Source of the DNA: Tolypeutes matacus
Taxonomy: Eukaryota > Chordata > Mammalia > Cingulata > Chlamyphoridae
Reading direction: 5' to 3'
Assembly (NCBI GenBank): GCA_026826555.1
Contig: JAKSZT010054396.1
Span: 14,954,569-15,018,568 of the forward strand
DNA: 64,000 nt
Shown here one piece after another: positions 20,154 to 32,763 of the stretch; position 1 is the first letter of the stretch; every line of letters begins with the position of its first letter. The notes beneath the pieces are model-generated. The model saw only the letters and a program-made list of their open reading frames with translations. It was not told the origin of the DNA and did no database searches. The translations under genes were made by a program, and so were the position numbers.

Positions 20154-22862
20154 CCCCATTAGATCTTGACCTAATTTGCTTTAAAGTTAAAACTTACTAG
20201 AAACTAACTAAAAGTTAAGATCATTATACAGATGTCTTTTTTTTTTTAACTTTATTTTGTACATTTAATAATTGAAAACATAAGCAATTAAAAACTAAAA
20301 AGTAATCACAGATGAATAAATATATACATTTCTCAATTAAATGTAATGGATACATGTACATTTTTTTGTTGTTTTGTTTTTTGTTTGTTTTTTTGTTTTT
20401 GTGTGTGTGTGAATCAAACAATATATTACACAATATATTTGGTTCATAGTAATGCATTCATACAGTATTTGTCCTTTTGTGTCTGGCTTGCGTCACTCAA
20501 CATAATGTCCTCCAGGTTCATCCATGTTGCCATATGCTTTATGACTTCATTTCTTCTTACAGCTGCATAATATTCCATCGTGTGAATAGACCACAGTTTG
20601 TTTATCCATTCATCTGTTGATGGACACCTGAGTTGTTTCCAACTTTTGGCAATGGTGAATAATGTGGCTATGAACATCGGTGTGCAGATGTCTGTTCGTG
20701 TCACTGCTCTCAGTTCTTCCGGGTATATACCCAGTAGTGGTATTGCAGGGTCACGTGGCAAGTCTATATTCAACTTCTTTAGGAACTGCCAAACAGTCCT
20801 CCATAGTGGTTGTACCATCCTGCATTCCCACCAACAGTGAAGAAGTGTTCCTATCTCTCCACATCCTCTCCAACACTTGTAGCTCTCTGTCTTTTTAATA
20901 GTGGCCATTCTGATAGGTGTGAAATGATATCTCATTGTAGTTTCGATTTGCATTTCCCTAATCATGAGTGATGTTGAGCATTTCTTCATGTGTTTTTTTG
21001 CCATTTGTATTTCTTCTTTGGAGAAATGTCTATTCAAGTCTTTGGCCCATTTTTTAATTGGGTCATTTGTCTTTTTATTGTTGAGTTGTAACATCTCTTT
21101 ATATATCCTGGATATTAAACCCTTATCAGATATGTGATTTCCAAATATTTTTTTCCATTGAGTTGGCTGCCTTTTCACCCTTCTGACAAAGTCCTGTGAG
21201 GTGCAAAAGTGTTTAATTTTGAGGAGGTCCCAAAGCTACTTTTTCTTTTGTTGCACGTGCTTTGGGTATGAAGTCCAAGAAACCACCACCTACTACAAGG
21301 TCTTGAAGATGTTTCCCTACATTTTCTTCTAGTAGTTTTATGGTCCTGGCTTTTATATTTAGATCTTTGATCCATTTTGAGTTGATTCTTGTATAGGGGG
21401 TGAGATGGGGGTCCTCTTTCATTATTTTGGTTATAGATATCCAGTTCTCCCAACACCATTTGTTGAAGAGACTGTTTTTTCCCATCAGCGTGGGCTTGGT
21501 AGGTTTGTCAAAAACCAGTTGACTGTATAGGTGAGGGTTTATTTCTGGATTCTCAATTCTATTCCACTGATCGATATGTCTATCTTTATGCCAGTGCCAT
21601 GCTGTTTTGACCACTGTAGCTTTGTAATATGTTAAAAGGTCAGGCAGTGAAATTCCTCCCATATTGCTCTTCTTTTTTAGAATACTTTTGGCTATTCGGG
21701 TGCACTTACCCTTCCAGATGAATTTGGTAATTGCCTTCTCTAATTCTGTAAAGTAAGCTGTTGGGTATTGCATTGAATCTATAAATCAGTTTGGGCAAGA
21801 TTGATATGTTCACGATATTTATTCTTCCAATCCATGAACACGGAATGTCTTTCCATTTGTTTAGGTGTTTTTAAATTTCTTTTAGCATTGTTTTGTAGTT
21901 TTCTGCATATAGGTCCTGTACTTCTTTGGTTAAATTAACTCCTAGGTATTTGAGTCTTTTTGTTGCTTTTGAAAATGAAATTTTTTTCCTGATTTCCTCC
22001 TCAGAATGTTCAGTAGTAGTGTACAAAAACATTACTAATTTTTGCGTGTTGATCTTATATCCTGCCACTTTGCTGAACTCATTTATTAGTTCAAGTAGCT
22101 TTGTTGTGGATACTTGAGGATTTTCTAAGTACAGGATCATGTCATCGGCAAACAGTGAGAGTTTTACTTCCTCTTTTCCTATTTGGACGCCTTTAATTTT
22201 TTTGTCTTGTCTAATTGCTCTAGCTAGAACTTCTAGTACAATTTGAATAACAATGGTGACAGTGGGCATCCTTGTCTTGTTCCTGATCTTAGGGGGAAAG
22301 CTTTCAACCTTTCCCCATTGAGTATGATGTTGGCTGTGGGTTTTTCATATATGCCTTTTATCATATTGAGGAATTTTCCTTTTATTCCTATCTTTTGAAG
22401 TATTTTTATCAAAAAAGGATGTTGGATTTTGTCGAATGCCTTTTCTGCATCTATTGAGATGATCATGTGTTTTTTTTCCTTCAATTTGTTAATATGGTGT
22501 ATTACATTGATTGATTTTCTTATGTTGAACCAGCCTTGCATACCAGGAATAAATCCCACTTGGTCGTGATGTGTAAGTCTTTTGATATGCTGTTGGATTC
22601 GATTTGCAAGTATTTTGTTGAGAATTTTTGCATCTATGTTCATGAGAGAGATTGGTCTGTAATTTTCTTTTCTTGTGGAATCTTTATCTGGCTTTGGTAT
22701 TAGGGTGATGTTGGCTTCATAAAATGTGCTGGGTAATTTTCCCTCCTCTTCAATTTTTTGGAAGAGTTTAAACAGGATTGGTGTTAATTCCTTTAGAAAT
22801 GCTTGGTAGAACTCACCTGTGAAGCCATCTGGTCCTGGACTTTTCTTTGCTGGGAGATTTTT

Positions 22863-23052
22863 TTTTTTTTTTTTTTTTTTAATGATTTTATTTATTTATT
22901 CATTTATCCTCCCCTTGCTGCTTGTGCTCGCTGGGTCAGCTAACCACGCCGTGCGGGCGGGCTTGACTTCACCAGGAGGCCCCGGGAACCGAACCTGGGG
23001 CCCCCCATATGGTAAATAGGAGCCCTACTGATTGAGCCACAGCCGCTTCCCT
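22863..23052 (-). repeat. DAS-type SINE inside L1 ORF2
   Basis: It is bounded by GCTGGGAGATTTTT at 22849-22862 and 23053-23066, and lies in the same orientation as the L1. Confidence 0.95.
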
Positions 23053-23440
23053 GCTGGGAGATTTTTGATGATGGATTTAATCTCCTTAATTGTGATTGGT
23101 TTGTTAAGTTCTTGTATTTCTTGTTGTGTCAGTGTAGGTTGGTTATGAGTTTCTAGAAATTTGTCCATTTCATCCATGTTGTCTAGTTTGTTGGCATATA
23201 GTTTCTCATAATATCCTCTTATGATTCTTTTTATTTCTGTGAGGTCATTTGTAATTTCCCCCCTTTCATTTCTGATTGTATTTATTTGCATCTTCTCTCT
23301 TTTTTCTTTGTTAGTCTAGCGAGGGGTTTGTCAATCTTATTGATCTTCTCAAAGAACCAGCTTTTGGTTTTGTTGATTTTCTCTATTGCTTTTTTGTTCT
23401 CATTTTCATTTATTTCTGCTCTAATCTTTATTATTTCTTT

Positions 23441-23620
23441 TTTTTTAAAGATTTTTTATTTATTTATTCATTTATCCCCCCCTTGCTGCTTGTGCTCGCT
23501 GGGTCAGCTAACCACGCCGTGTGGGCGGGCTTGCCTTCACCAGGAGGCCCCGGGAACCGAACCCGGGGCCTCCCATATGGTAAATGGGAGCCCCACTGAT
23601 TGAGCCACAGCCGCTTCCCA
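23441..23620 (-). repeat. DAS-type SINE inside L1 ORF2
   Basis: It is bounded by AATCTTTATTATTTCTTT (from 23423 and again from 23621). Confidence 0.95.
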
Positions 23621-23796
23621 AATCTTTATTATTTCTTTCCTTCTTTTTGCTTTGGGATTGGTTTGCTGTTCTTTCTCTAGTGTCTCAAGTTGTTCAGTTA
23701 AATCTCTGAGTTTAGCTCTTTCTTGTTTCTTAATATAGGCATTTAGAGCTATAAATTTCCCTCTCAAGACTGCCTTTGCTGTATCCCATAAGTTTT

Positions 23797-23994
23797 TTTT
23801 TTGTTGTTGTTGTTTTTTTTTAAAGATTTATTTATTTATTTATTCATTTATCCCCCCCTTGCTGCCCGTGCTCGCCGGGTCAGCCAACCACGCCGTGCGG
23901 GCGGGCCTGCCTCCACCAGGAGGCCCCGGGAACCGAACCCGGGGCCTCCCACATGGTAAACGGGAGCCCCACTGATTGAGCCACAGTCGCTTCC
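23797..23994 (-). repeat. DAS-type SINE inside L1 ORF2
   Basis: It is bounded by CCCATAAGTTTT at 23785-23796 and 23995-24006. A TTGTTGTTGTTG stretch lies in the tail. Confidence 0.95.
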
Positions 23995-25158
23995 CCCATA
24001 AGTTTTGATATGTTGTGTTCTCATTTTCATTTGTCTCAATATATTTACTGATTTCACTTGCAATTTCTTCTTTGACCCACTGATTATTTAGGAGTGTGTT
24101 GTTCAGTCTCCACACATTTGCAAATTTCCTTTTTTCCTGTCTGTTATTGATTTCTAGTTTCATTCCATTATGATCTGAGATGGTGCTTTGTATAATTTCA
24201 ATCTTTTTATATTTATTGAGAGCTGTATTGTGACCTAACATGTGGTCTATCCTGGAGAAAGATGCATGGGCACTTGAGAAGAATGTATAATCCGCTGATT
24301 TTGGATGCAGTGTTCTGTATATGTCTGTTAGGTCTAACTTGTTTATCATATTGTTCAAGTTCTCTGTTTCCTTGTTGATCTTCTGTCTAGTTGTTCTATC
24401 TAATGATGTGAGAGGGGTGTTGAAGTCTCCGACGATTATTGTAGAAATGTCTATTTCTCCCTTCAGTTTTGCCAGAGTTTGTCTCATATATTTTGGGGCA
24501 CCCTGGTTAGGTGCGTAGATATTTATGACTGTTATATCTTCCTGGAGGATCGTCCCTTTTATTAATATATAATGGCCTTCCGCATCTCTTATCACTTTTT
24601 TGCATTTGAAGTCTGTTTTGTCTGATGTTAGTATAGCTACCCCTGCTCTTTTCTGTTTACTCTTCGCATGGAGTATCTTTTTCCAACCTTTTACTTTCAG
24701 CCGGCTTGTATCCTTGTGTCTGAGGTGAGTTTCTGGTAAGCAGCATATGGATGGCTCATGTTTTTTTATCCATTTTGTCAGCCTGTATCTTTTGATTGGG
24801 GAATTTAATCCATTCACATTCAATGATATTACTGAAAATGCACTATTTATTTCCTCCATTTATTCTTTGGTTTTCATATGTCATCTTATTTTTGTCTTTC
24901 TTTTTACTCTTTTGGTTATCCTTTCTGCTTTTCTTTCTTCTATACTCTCCTCCAAGCCTCTCTCTCCTGTCTTTTTCTTTCAGGTTCTAAGGCTTCCTTT
25001 AATATTTCCTGCAAAGGTGGATTCTTTTTTGCAAACTCTCTTAGTTTCTGTTTGTTTGTGAATACTTTATATTCACCTTCATATTTGAAGGACAGATTTG
25101 CTGGATAAAGAATTCTCGGCTGGCAGTTTTTCTCTTTCAGTTTCCTAATTGTATCATA

Positions 25159-26100
25159 TCACTGTCTTCTCGCCTCCATGGTTTCTGAAGAGAAACCTGC
25201 ACTAAGTCTTACTGGACGTCCTTTGTACGTGATCGTTTGCTTCTCTCTTGCTGCTCTGAGAATTTTCTCTTTATCTTTTACATTTGACATTCTGAATAAT
25301 ATGTGTCTTGGCGTAGGTCTATTTGGATTTATTCTTATTGGGGTACGGTGTGCTTCTTGGACATGAAAGTTCATTTCTTTCATGAGAAATGGGAAATTTT
25401 CAGCTATTATTTCCTCAAATACTCTTTCTGCCCCTTTTCCTTTCTCTTCCCCTTCTGGAGCTCCCATGACACTAATGTTCTTGCATTTTGTGTTGTCATT
25501 CAACTCTCTGAGCCCCTGCTCAATTTTTTCCATTCTTTTCTCTCTCTGTTCTTTTCTCTCTTCAATTTTAGCTGCTCTATCTTTAGTATCACTTATTCTT
25601 TCTTCTATCATTTCGAGTCTGCTGTTGTATGCTTCAAATGTATTTTTTTTTTTTTTTTAAGATTTTATTTATTTATTCATTTATCCCCCCCTTGGTGCTT
25701 GTCCTCGCTGGGTCAGCTAACCACGCCGTGCGGGCGGGCTTGCCTTCACCAGGAAGCCCCGGGAACCGAACCCAGGGCCTCCCATATGGTAAACGGGAGC
25801 CCTACTGATTGAACCACAGCCGCTTCCCTCAAATGTATTTTTGACTTCACCTATTGTGTCTTTCATTCCCATGAACTCCGTTACTTTTCTGTTCATGATT
25901 TCAAAGTCTTCTTTACGTTCGCGCAATGACTTCTTGATGTCATTGATCTCTTTAACTATATTCTCTTTCATCTCATTAATTTGATTTTGGAAATGTGTGC
26001 TCTCTCACTGATTAGTTCTCTCAAATTCTGCATCTCTTCTGGGACTTTGCTGTATTCCTTTTCTTGGGCCATGTCTTCTGTTTTCTTAGTATGGCCCGTA
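25159..26100 (-). pseudogene. L1 ORF1, interrupted by a SINE
   Basis: ORF1p is the L1 RNA-binding chaperone. The 150-codon piece at 25159-25611 has a charged, coiled-coil-like N-terminal part followed by the conserved RNA-recognition and C-terminal region. The upstream piece (25717-25971) is separated by the SINE at 25648-25828. The start is probably near 26073. Confidence 0.85.
25648..25828 (-). repeat. DAS-type SINE inside L1 ORF1
   Basis: It is bounded by TCAAATGTATTTTT at 25634-25647 and 25829-25842. Confidence 0.95.
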
Positions 26101-26179
26101 ATTTTTTGTTGGTGCTTAGGAATCTGGTTAGTTTGTATTTTACTTAGATGCTCTATCTCTTTCTCTTTTATGGGGTTTT

Positions 26180-27221
26180 AGTGGCAGGAGGCTGTGAGTT
26201 ACCACCGCTCTTTGATTTTTGGCTCAACCTTGATTGTTAGGATTGTTCTGCTGGTTGCTCAAAACTGGGCACTGGACCCAGTAATTGGTTGTAGAGTCAT
26301 TTCCTAAGGCCTTGGGCAGGGAGGCTATAGAGGCCAGGAAAAGACTCTCTTACTTATTAGTTTTCTTATGTGTACTTCCTTGGTCTGCCAGGAGATGGCG
26401 CTTGTTGGCAGCTCTCAATTCAATGCCTGGTCAGTGCGTATTTGTTGTGACACAGACCAGATCAATGTGATAGAGCTTCCTGTCTGGGGGCTAGGAGCCC
26501 TGTGATTCAAACTTTCTGAGACAGTTCTCCAGACTTCTCTAGTGGCGCCCCTCTTTTCCCAGCTAGGAAGTATTTCCACTCCCTTCTGAAGATGAGATTG
26601 GGAGGTTTGTATATCTTTAGCCCCTTGCAGGCTCCAAGGCAATCAATGGCGCAGCCCCACCCAGCCTGGAAGGGCTCTCGGGACAGGACCGATCAAACCT
26701 GGGAGTCCAAAGCAGGGTCAGCCCCAGGCTCTCTCCCCCCTCTCCCGTGGTGTCCTCAACAATTAGTCCAGGCTATAAGAGAGGGAGGTTGCGAGGGTCG
26801 GATTTCTCCAGTCCTTTCTAGGCTCCCAGGGCAAACCGCAGTGTGGAAGGGTCTGTGGGGCTCCGCAGCCCAAATTTCAGGTCAGAACCTGAGTCAGCCT
26901 AAGGCTGTGTCCCTCTCTCTCCCCTTTCCGGGAGTGGCAGATCCCTGAAGCCCCCTTTGTCTGTGGTCGCAGGCCCAGGGGCCCAAGAATTCTGAAGAGT
27001 GTGGGGGAGGGTGCCGGCAGCAGCAGAAGCTGCTACTTGTAACTCACAGTTCTGTAGTCACGATTTCCCTCTTCTGTCCCTCTCTCCTCTGGGTGGTGTG
27101 CAGCCTTCACCTGCTGACCTAAACCCTAGAAGATATTTTTCGGGGCTGTTTCAGCTTGTCCTCTAGCTATTTTTCTGGAGAAGAGATTCCCGTGTCTTAC
27201 TAGTCCGCCATCTTCCTGGAA
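26180..27221 (-). promoter_or_regulatory. L1 5' UTR (internal promoter region)
   Basis: This GC-richer non-coding leader precedes ORF1 on the minus strand. It has counterparts at 28553-29700 (plus) and 63590-64000 (minus). Open frames on its opposite strand are incidental. Confidence 0.75.
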
Positions 27222-27239
27222 GTATATATAGATGTCTTT

Positions 27240-27431
27240 TTTTTTTTTTTTTTTTTTTTAAAGATTTTTATTTATTTATTCATTTATCCCCCCCTTGCTG
27301 CTTGTGCTCGCTGGGTCAGCTAACCACGCCGTGCGGGCGGACTTGCCTTCACCAGGAGGCCCCGGGAACCGAACCCGGGGCCTCCCACATGGTAAACGGG
27401 AGCCCTACTGATTGAGCCACAGCCGCTTCCC
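27240..27431 (-). repeat. DAS-type SINE inserted in the L1 target duplication
   Basis: It is bounded by TATAGATGTCTTT at 27227-27239 and 27432-27444. The same AGATGTCTTT also flanks the L1, so this SINE used the L1's own 5' target duplication. Confidence 0.93.
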
Positions 27432-27444
27432 TATAGATGTCTTT

Positions 27445-28552
27445 ATATTATAAAACGGCAGAAGGATAATATCTGAAACTGCTATAACTGGGTGGATTTA
27501 GCTATAGTAATGGTAATTATAAACTGAACTTACCTATGCCTAGAACGTACTATAGTAAAGGAAATCTAAACTAAGTTTGCCTTTGCTTATGGTTATTTCA
27601 GGGCTGGCTTCACCTTTGTGATAGTAACTACTCTATTCTTCAGTTTGTAGCCTTTCAACTTCTGCTTCCTATGGCTCAGGGGAAGGCTAACTTGAGACAT
27701 CCCTGTCTCTTGTCCTTCCACTGGTGCCAATAACCCTGCTTTCTCTCGTGACTCCCAAGTGTGGATTAAATTGCTGCCTGGTGGAATTCTTGACCCTTGG
27801 GGTTGAACGTCCACTCTTCCACTCCAGCGACCACCAGAGCCCTGTAATCTCTGAGGACTGGGGAGTGGGGGAGGCCTCCCACCTCGAATGTTGAGGTTCC
27901 TAAGAGTGACATTTCATGAGAGAAACAAGGTTCCCTGAGGCTTCAATGACCTCAGTGAGTATATACTGGAATTAGTGTTGCTCATTCAAGGTCTGCCAAA
28001 GTCAAAATGGGAAATAAATAAAGTTCTTAAGTAGAGAAAAATTGTACTTTAAAGCATTGGGAACTTTTTGGTTATAAGACAATAATTAAACTAAATAAAA
28101 CTGCATAGTCACAGTGCAGATTAATTAGAAATAGCCTCCAAAGAGATCTTTTAAATGTTATCTTACAGTGAAACTTATTTTGTAAGAGAATGAAAATTAT
28201 AAGTAACAGTGAGTTGTGTGTTTCTGTTTCTAACTCTCTATTCATGTCTGTCTATTTGCTCAGCATATATCTTCATACATTAGGATGGTAATATCAAATT
28301 AACAAATAAAAATTCTTAAAAGAGTGCTATTCAAATTGTAAAATCAAACATGCACTTATATATGTGAATAAGTATTCCTGGAGCACAAATTAAGCTGAGC
28401 AGGATGGAAGGCTCATATAGAAATCTGGATATAGAAACTATTGGGAAAGGGAAAAAGTTTTTCCTAAGCTCTTTAACCTATCCAACCCCCAGGGCCCTCT
28501 CTTTGCAAGAGCTGTGGGGGAAGGATGAGTTGTGACAGATTAAAACTCTGAC
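27445..28552. repeat. Unclassified sequence, continuation of 16418-17362
   Basis: With the intervening insertions removed, this follows 20236 directly. The part around 27600-27840 (C/T-rich, CTCGTGACTCCC) may be LTR-derived, but no gene or defined ends are seen. Confidence 0.3.
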
Positions 28553-29703
28553 TTCCAGGAAGATGGTGGACTAGAAAGACACAGACTCCCTTTTCCTCCA
28601 GAAAATTATCTAAAGGACAGGCTGAAACAGCTTGGAAAAAGATCTTCTAGGGTTTAGGACACAAGGCAAAGGCTGGACACCACCCAGAGGAAAGAGGGAC
28701 AAAGAAGGGGAATAGTGATGAGAGAACTGTGAGTTAAAACCAGTGGCTGCTGCTGCCGGCACCCTTCCCCACACTAAAGACACGTTAGAATTCTCAGGCC
28801 TCTGGGCCTGCAGCTACAGACAAAGGGGGCTCCAGGGATCCACCACCCCAGGAAAGGGGAGAGAGAGGGACACAGCCTAAGGCTGACCCAGCTTCTGACC
28901 CACAAATTTGGTCTGCTGTGCCCCACCAACTCTTCCAGGCTGTGGTTAGCCCTGGGAGCTGGCACAGGAGTGGAGGAATCTGATCCTTTCAATCTCCCTC
29001 TCTTCTAGCCCGGACTGATTGTGGAGGACCCACCTCCCCAGGAAAGAGGAAAGAGGGACACAGCCTAAGCTGTCTCAGCTTTTGACTCACAAATTTGGTC
29101 TGCTGTGGGGCCAGGTGGGGCTGGCAAGGGGCTAAAGATATACAACCCTCTCAATCTCCTCCACTACTAATAGGGATTGATTGTTGAGGACTCAGAGGGG
29201 AGTGGATGTATTTCCTACCCAGAAAAAGAAAGGGGGCTGCCAGAGAAGGCTGGAGAACTGTCTCAGAGAAAGTTTGAATTACAAGGCTCCTAGCCTCCAG
29301 ATAGGAAGCTCTATCACATTGATCTGGTCTGTGTAGCAACAAATACACCCTCACCAGGCATTGAACTGAAAGCTGCCAAAGAGCACCATCTGCTGGCAGA
29401 CCAAGGAAGTGTATGTGAGAAAATTAAAAATAAGTAAGAGAAACTTTTTCTGGACTTTATATCTTCCTTCCCCAAGGCTCTAGGAAGTGGGTCTGCAACT
29501 ATTACTGGGTCCAGAGCCTAGTTTTGAGCAACTAGCAGGGACAAGCCTAACAATTAAGGTCAAGACAAGAATCAGAGAACAGTGGTAATACACAGCCTCC
29601 TGTCACTAAATCCCTACAAAAGAGAAAGAAATTGAGGATCTGAGTAAACTACATCCTAATCAGATGCCTAGACATCAGCAAAAAATTATGAGACATACAA
29701 AAA

Positions 29704-30820
29704 ATGGAAGACATGGCCCAAGAAAAAGAATATACCAAAGCCCCAGAAGAGACACAGGATTTGAGAGAACTAATTAGCAAGATGCACACAAATTTTCAAA
29801 ATCAAGTTAATGATTTGAAAGACAATATGGCTAAAGAGATAAATGACATCAAGTAGACATTGAGAAATACAATTAACAAAAAATAAAAATAAAAACAAGA
29901 AAAAGAAAAGAAAAAAAAAAGAAGAAGATATAGAATGAGAATGAAGAAGAATTTGAAATCCTGAACAGAAAAGTAACAGAGCTCATGGGAATGAAAGATA
30001 CAATAGGTGAGATCAAAAATACATTAGAGGCATACAACAGCAGACTCAAAATGATAGAATAAAGAATAAGTGATACCGAAGATAGAACAGCTAAAATTGG
30101 AGAGTGAAAAGAACAGAGAAAGGAAAGAATGGAAAAATTGAGCAGGGGCCCAGAGAGGTGAATGACAACATGAAATGCAACAACATACATGTCATGGGAG
30201 TTACAGAAGGAGAAGAGAATGGAAAAGGGGCACAAAAAGTATTTGAGGAAATAAAAGCTGACAATTTCCCAACTCTCACAAAAGAAATGAACTTACATGT
30301 CCAAGAAGCACACCGTATCCCAATCAGAATAAATCCAAATAGACCTACGCCAAGACACATATTAAATGTCTTTGTCAAATGTCAAATGTCAAAGATAAAC
30401 AGAAAATTCTCAGAGCAGGAAGGGAGAGGCAAACTATCACATACAAGGGATGTCCAGTAAGACAGTGCAGATTTCTCATCAGAAACCATGGAGGTGAGAA
30501 GGCAGTGGTATGATACAATTAGGATACTGAAAGAGAAAACCTGCCAGCCAAGAATTATTTATCCAGCAAAATTGTCCTTCAAATATGAAGGTGAGTATAA
30601 AATACTCACAAATAAACAGAAACTAAGAGAGTTTGCAAAAAAGAATCCACCTTTGCAGAAAATATTAAAGGAAGCCTTAGAACCTGAAAGAAAAAGACAA
30701 GAGAGAGAGGCTGGAGGAGAATATAGAAGAAAGAAGAGAGAAAGGATAACCAAAAGATTAAAAGATAGGCAAAAATATAGTATGACATATGAAAACCAAA
30801 GAATAAAATGGTGGAAGTAA
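29704..30820 (+). pseudogene. L1 ORF1, degenerate
   Basis: It starts with an ATG at about 29704. An A-rich expansion (29875-29935) and frameshifts break the N-terminal part. The RNA-binding region is best kept at 30104-30460 and 30488-30820. Confidence 0.8.
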
Positions 30821-31091
30821 ATAATGCATTTACAGTAATATCATTGAATGTGAATGGATTAAACTCTCCAATCAAATGATACAGGCTGACAGAATGGATA
30901 AAAAAACATGAGCCATCCATATGCTGCTTATAAGAAACTCATTTTAGACCCAGGGATACAAACTATCTGAAAGTGAAAGGTTGGAAAAAAAAAATCCATG
31001 TAAATAGCAACCAAAAATGAGCAGGGGTAGCTATACTAATATCGGACAAAACAGACTTTAAATGCAAAAAAAGTAATAAGAGCTACAGAAG

Positions 31092-31302
31092 GGTCGGATG
31101 TGGCTCAACTGGTTGGGTGTCCGTCTCCCATATGGAGGGACCCGGGTTCGATCCCCGGGACCTCCCGGTGAAAAAAAAAAAAAAAAGAAAGTGTAGCCCT
31201 TAGGGAAACGGATGTGGCTCAAGAGGTTCGGCGGCCGTCTACCATATGGAGAGACCGGGGTTTGATCCCCGGTACCTCCAGGTAAAAAAAAAAAAAAAAA
31301 AA
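31092..31302 (+). repeat. Two short tRNA-derived SINE units in L1 ORF2
   Basis: Unit 1 (31092-31185) and unit 2 (31204-31302) each have A and B boxes and poly(A), joined by GAAAGTGTAGCCCTTA. The pair shares one duplication, AAGAGCTACAGAAG (31078-31091 and 31303-31316). Confidence 0.88.
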
Positions 31303-32610
31303 AAGAGCTACAGAAGACCATTATATATTAATAAAAGGAACAATCCACCAGGAGATATAACAGTCATAAACATCTATGCACCTAACCAGGGTGCCCCAAA
31401 ATAAATGAGGCAAACTCTGGCAAAACTGAAGGGAGAAATAGACATCTCTACAATCATCACTGGAGACGTGATCACCCCACTCACGTGATTAGACAGAACA
31501 ACTAGACAGAAGATCAGCAAGGAAACAGAGAAATTGAACAACATGATAAACGAGTTAGACCTAAGACATATACAGAACACTGCATCCAAACTCAGCGGGT
31601 TATACATTCTTCTCAAGTGCCCACGGATCTTTCTCCAGGATAGACCACATGTTAGGGCACAATGCAGCTCTCAAAAAATATAAAAATTTGAAATTATACA
31701 AAGCACCTTCTCAGATCATAATGGAATGAAACCGGAAATCAATAATAGACAGGAAAAAAGTAAATTCCCAAAAGTGTGGAGGCTGAACAACACACTCCTA
31801 AATAATCAGTGGGTCAAAGAAAAAATTGCAAGTGAAATCAATAAATATATTGAGACAAATTGAAAATGAGAACACAATGTATCAAAACTTATGGGATACA
31901 GTGAAGGCAGCCTTGAGAGGGAAATTTATAGCCCTAAATGCCTATATTAAAAAACAAGAAAGAGCTAAACTCAAAGATTTAACTGAACAACTAGAGAAAC
32001 TAGAAAGAGAAGAGCAAATCAATCTCAAAGCAAGCAGAAGGAAAGAAATAATAAAGATTAGAGCAGAAATAAATGAAAATGAGAACAGAAAAAGTATAGA
32101 GAAAATCAACAAAACCAAAAGCTGGTTCTCTGAGAAGATCAATAACATTGACAAACCCCTAGCTAGACTAACAAAGAAAAAAAGAGAGAAGATGCAAATA
32201 AATACAATCAGAAATGAAAGGGGGGGAAGTTACAAATGGCTTCACAGAAATAAAAAAAATCATAAGAGGATATTATGAGAAACTATATGCCAACAAACTA
32301 GACAACCTAGATGAAATGGACAAATTTCTAGAAACGCACAACCAACCTACACTGACGCTACAAGAAATACAAGAACTTACCAAACCAATCACAATGAAGG
32401 AGATTGAACCCGGCATCAACAATCTCCCAGCAAAGACAAGTCCAGGACCAGATGGCTTCATAGGTGAATTCTACCAAGCATTTCAAAAAGAATTAACACC
32501 AATCCTGTTTAAACTCTTCCAAAAAAATTGAAGAGGAGGGAAAATTACCCAACATTTTTTATGAAGCCAACATCACCCTAATACCAAAGCCAGATAAAGA
32601 TTCTACAAGA

Positions 32611-32650
32611 TACATACCAATATTTGTAAAATGATATAATAAAAAAAAAA
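32611..32650 (+). repeat. 40-bp retro-insertion with target duplication
   Basis: It is bounded by GATTCTACAAGA at 32599-32610 and 32651-32662. The first 30 bp match the plus strand of the unknown retroposon's 3' region (TACATACCAATATTTGTAAA), then a poly(A) follows. Confidence 0.85.
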
Positions 32651-32763
32651 GATTCTACAAGAAAAGAAAATTACAGACCAATCTCTCTAATGAACAATAG
32701 ATGCAAAAATTCTCAATAAAATACTTGCAAATCGAATCCAACAGCATATCAAAAGACTTATAC

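Larger units (their letters stand above)
17376..20169 (-). mobile_element. 2.8-kb non-coding retroposon, unknown family
   Basis: The whole block is flanked by a perfect 13-bp duplication, CCTAATTTGCTTT (17363-17375 and 20170-20182). It begins with a T-run, so it inserted by target-primed reverse transcription on the minus strand. Two SINEs (18827-19013, 19963-20153) landed in it later; without them it is about 2.4 kb. Its 3' end is shared with 3345-3480. A (TA)n tract and an internal T-run near 19541-19582 suggest two fused parts. The right part resembles L1 3' UTR, while 17560-19430 matches no family I can name. The longest open frame (147 codons at 17921-18364, minus) has no recognisable domain. 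Confidence 0.6.
20444..24859 (-). pseudogene. L1 ORF2 (endonuclease/reverse transcriptase), broken
   Basis: ORF2p nicks target DNA and reverse-transcribes L1 RNA. Pieces in order on the minus strand are: the endonuclease domain from 24859; the RT domain at about 23291-21871, with an intact Phe-Ala-Asp-Asp catalytic motif near 22150; and the C-terminal zinc-knuckle region (20444-21178), which keeps cysteines in a [22 protein letters not shown] block. Three SINE insertions (22863, 23441, 23797) and several frameshifts split it. The protein pieces themselves are well preserved. Confidence 0.9.
20237..27221 (-). mobile_element. Near full-length L1 retrotransposon (minus strand)
   Basis: The poly(A) end is the T-run at 20237 and the 5' end is CCATCTTCCTGGAA at about 27221. 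The order on the minus strand is 5' UTR (about 27221-26180), ORF1 (about 26100-25159), ORF2 (24859-20444) and 3' UTR. The duplication AGATGTCTTT is seen on both sides (20230-20239 and from 27230). Four SINEs sit inside it. Removing them leaves about 6.2 kb, a normal L1 length. Frames are broken but closely spaced pieces remain, so it is fairly young. Confidence 0.93.

Noticed and set aside
20444..24859. Host gene coding for a reverse transcriptase/endonuclease
   Set aside because: Order of domains, 5' and 3' UTRs and target duplication show an L1 retrotransposon.
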